NCBI GenBank assembly: GCA_026314275.1
Contig: CP111109.1
Location: 1,488,001-1,552,000 of the forward strand
DNA from: JAGOEY01 sp017997515
GTDB taxonomy: Bacteria > Pseudomonadota > Gammaproteobacteria > Burkholderiales > Burkholderiaceae_C
Length of the DNA stretch: 64,000 bases
Direction of reading: 5' to 3'
Positions 63,912 to 64,000 of this stretch are shown here, one piece after another. Position 1 is the first letter of the stretch. Every line of letters starts with the position of its first letter. The translations under genes were made by a program, and so were the position numbers. A model generated the notes under the pieces. That model was given only the letters and a program-made list of their open reading frames with translations, had not been told where the DNA came from and ran no database searches.

Positions 63912-64000
63912 TTTTTTCTCCATTCCTAATACTTCGATTTGTCTAATTTATGAAATTGACTATACGGCATAAAAATCCTATATATCATGCTTAATAGTTC

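Overview
The window is a high-GC chromosomal stretch, most likely from a member of the Comamonadaceae (Burkholderiales, Rhodoferax/Polaromonas/Acidovorax-like). This rests on gene content (fused LivH-LivM permease, GTP-type PckG, ComM, a second IF-1 gene, PACE transporter next to a LysR regulator, fused CoxA-CoxC), on four-base ATGA operon overlaps, and on a dispersed ~60 bp hairpin repeat that to my knowledge is typical of this family. No rRNA or tRNA is present, so the genus is inference.

Layout. 1-1.3 kb: 3' part of comM. 1.4-7.3 kb (minus): an orphan iron-binding protein and a four-gene branched-chain amino-acid-type ABC operon. 7.6-9.4 kb: ferredoxin-NADP reductase and a YihY membrane protein. 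9.5-12.3 kb: C-terminal part of a split methionine synthase behind a clear SAH riboswitch; the homocysteine-methylating part lies 9 kb away at 21.4-22.4 kb. 12.5-14.6 kb: PACE efflux gene, divergent LysR gene, infA. 14.6-20.6 kb: a coupled five-gene minus-strand operon (frameshifted SDR, flavin monooxygenase, BASS symporter, epimerase, EamA exporter) facing an IclR regulator. 20.6-25.1 kb: SH3 protein, metH part 1, WYL regulator, small membrane and secreted proteins.

25.1-35.4 kb is the accessory region and the best candidate for an unusual system. Three consecutive coupled dynamin-like GTPase genes of lower GC are bracketed by a decayed and an intact copy of the same small zinc-ribbon gene. 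The middle gene is split by a complete IS481-type element (18 bp inverted repeats, 6 bp target duplication) whose removal restores a 749-codon frame. The third gene carries a one-base frameshift at an A7 tract. A NERD-nuclease helicase and an XRE/AbiEii-type pair follow. I infer a decaying anti-phage dynamin system related to Leo/Eleos.

35.5-54.8 kb is mostly core: RecQ, threonine dehydratase, PckG, several regulators, UspA, DadA (with the dispersed repeat inserted in frame), and an aa3-type cytochrome oxidase cluster.

55-64 kb is a graveyard of mobile DNA. Three IS91-family copies share one right terminus and have different left ends, and between them lie fragments of foreign genes (sdaA, a subtilase, lpdA), a StrB-like kinase gene and AT-rich DNA. 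A consensus LexA box sits just upstream of one transposase start. The transposases of copies 1 and 2 are frameshifted by extra 8 bp tandem units; copy 3 is truncated. A truncated mutator-type transposase and a broken DoxX-like gene close the window.
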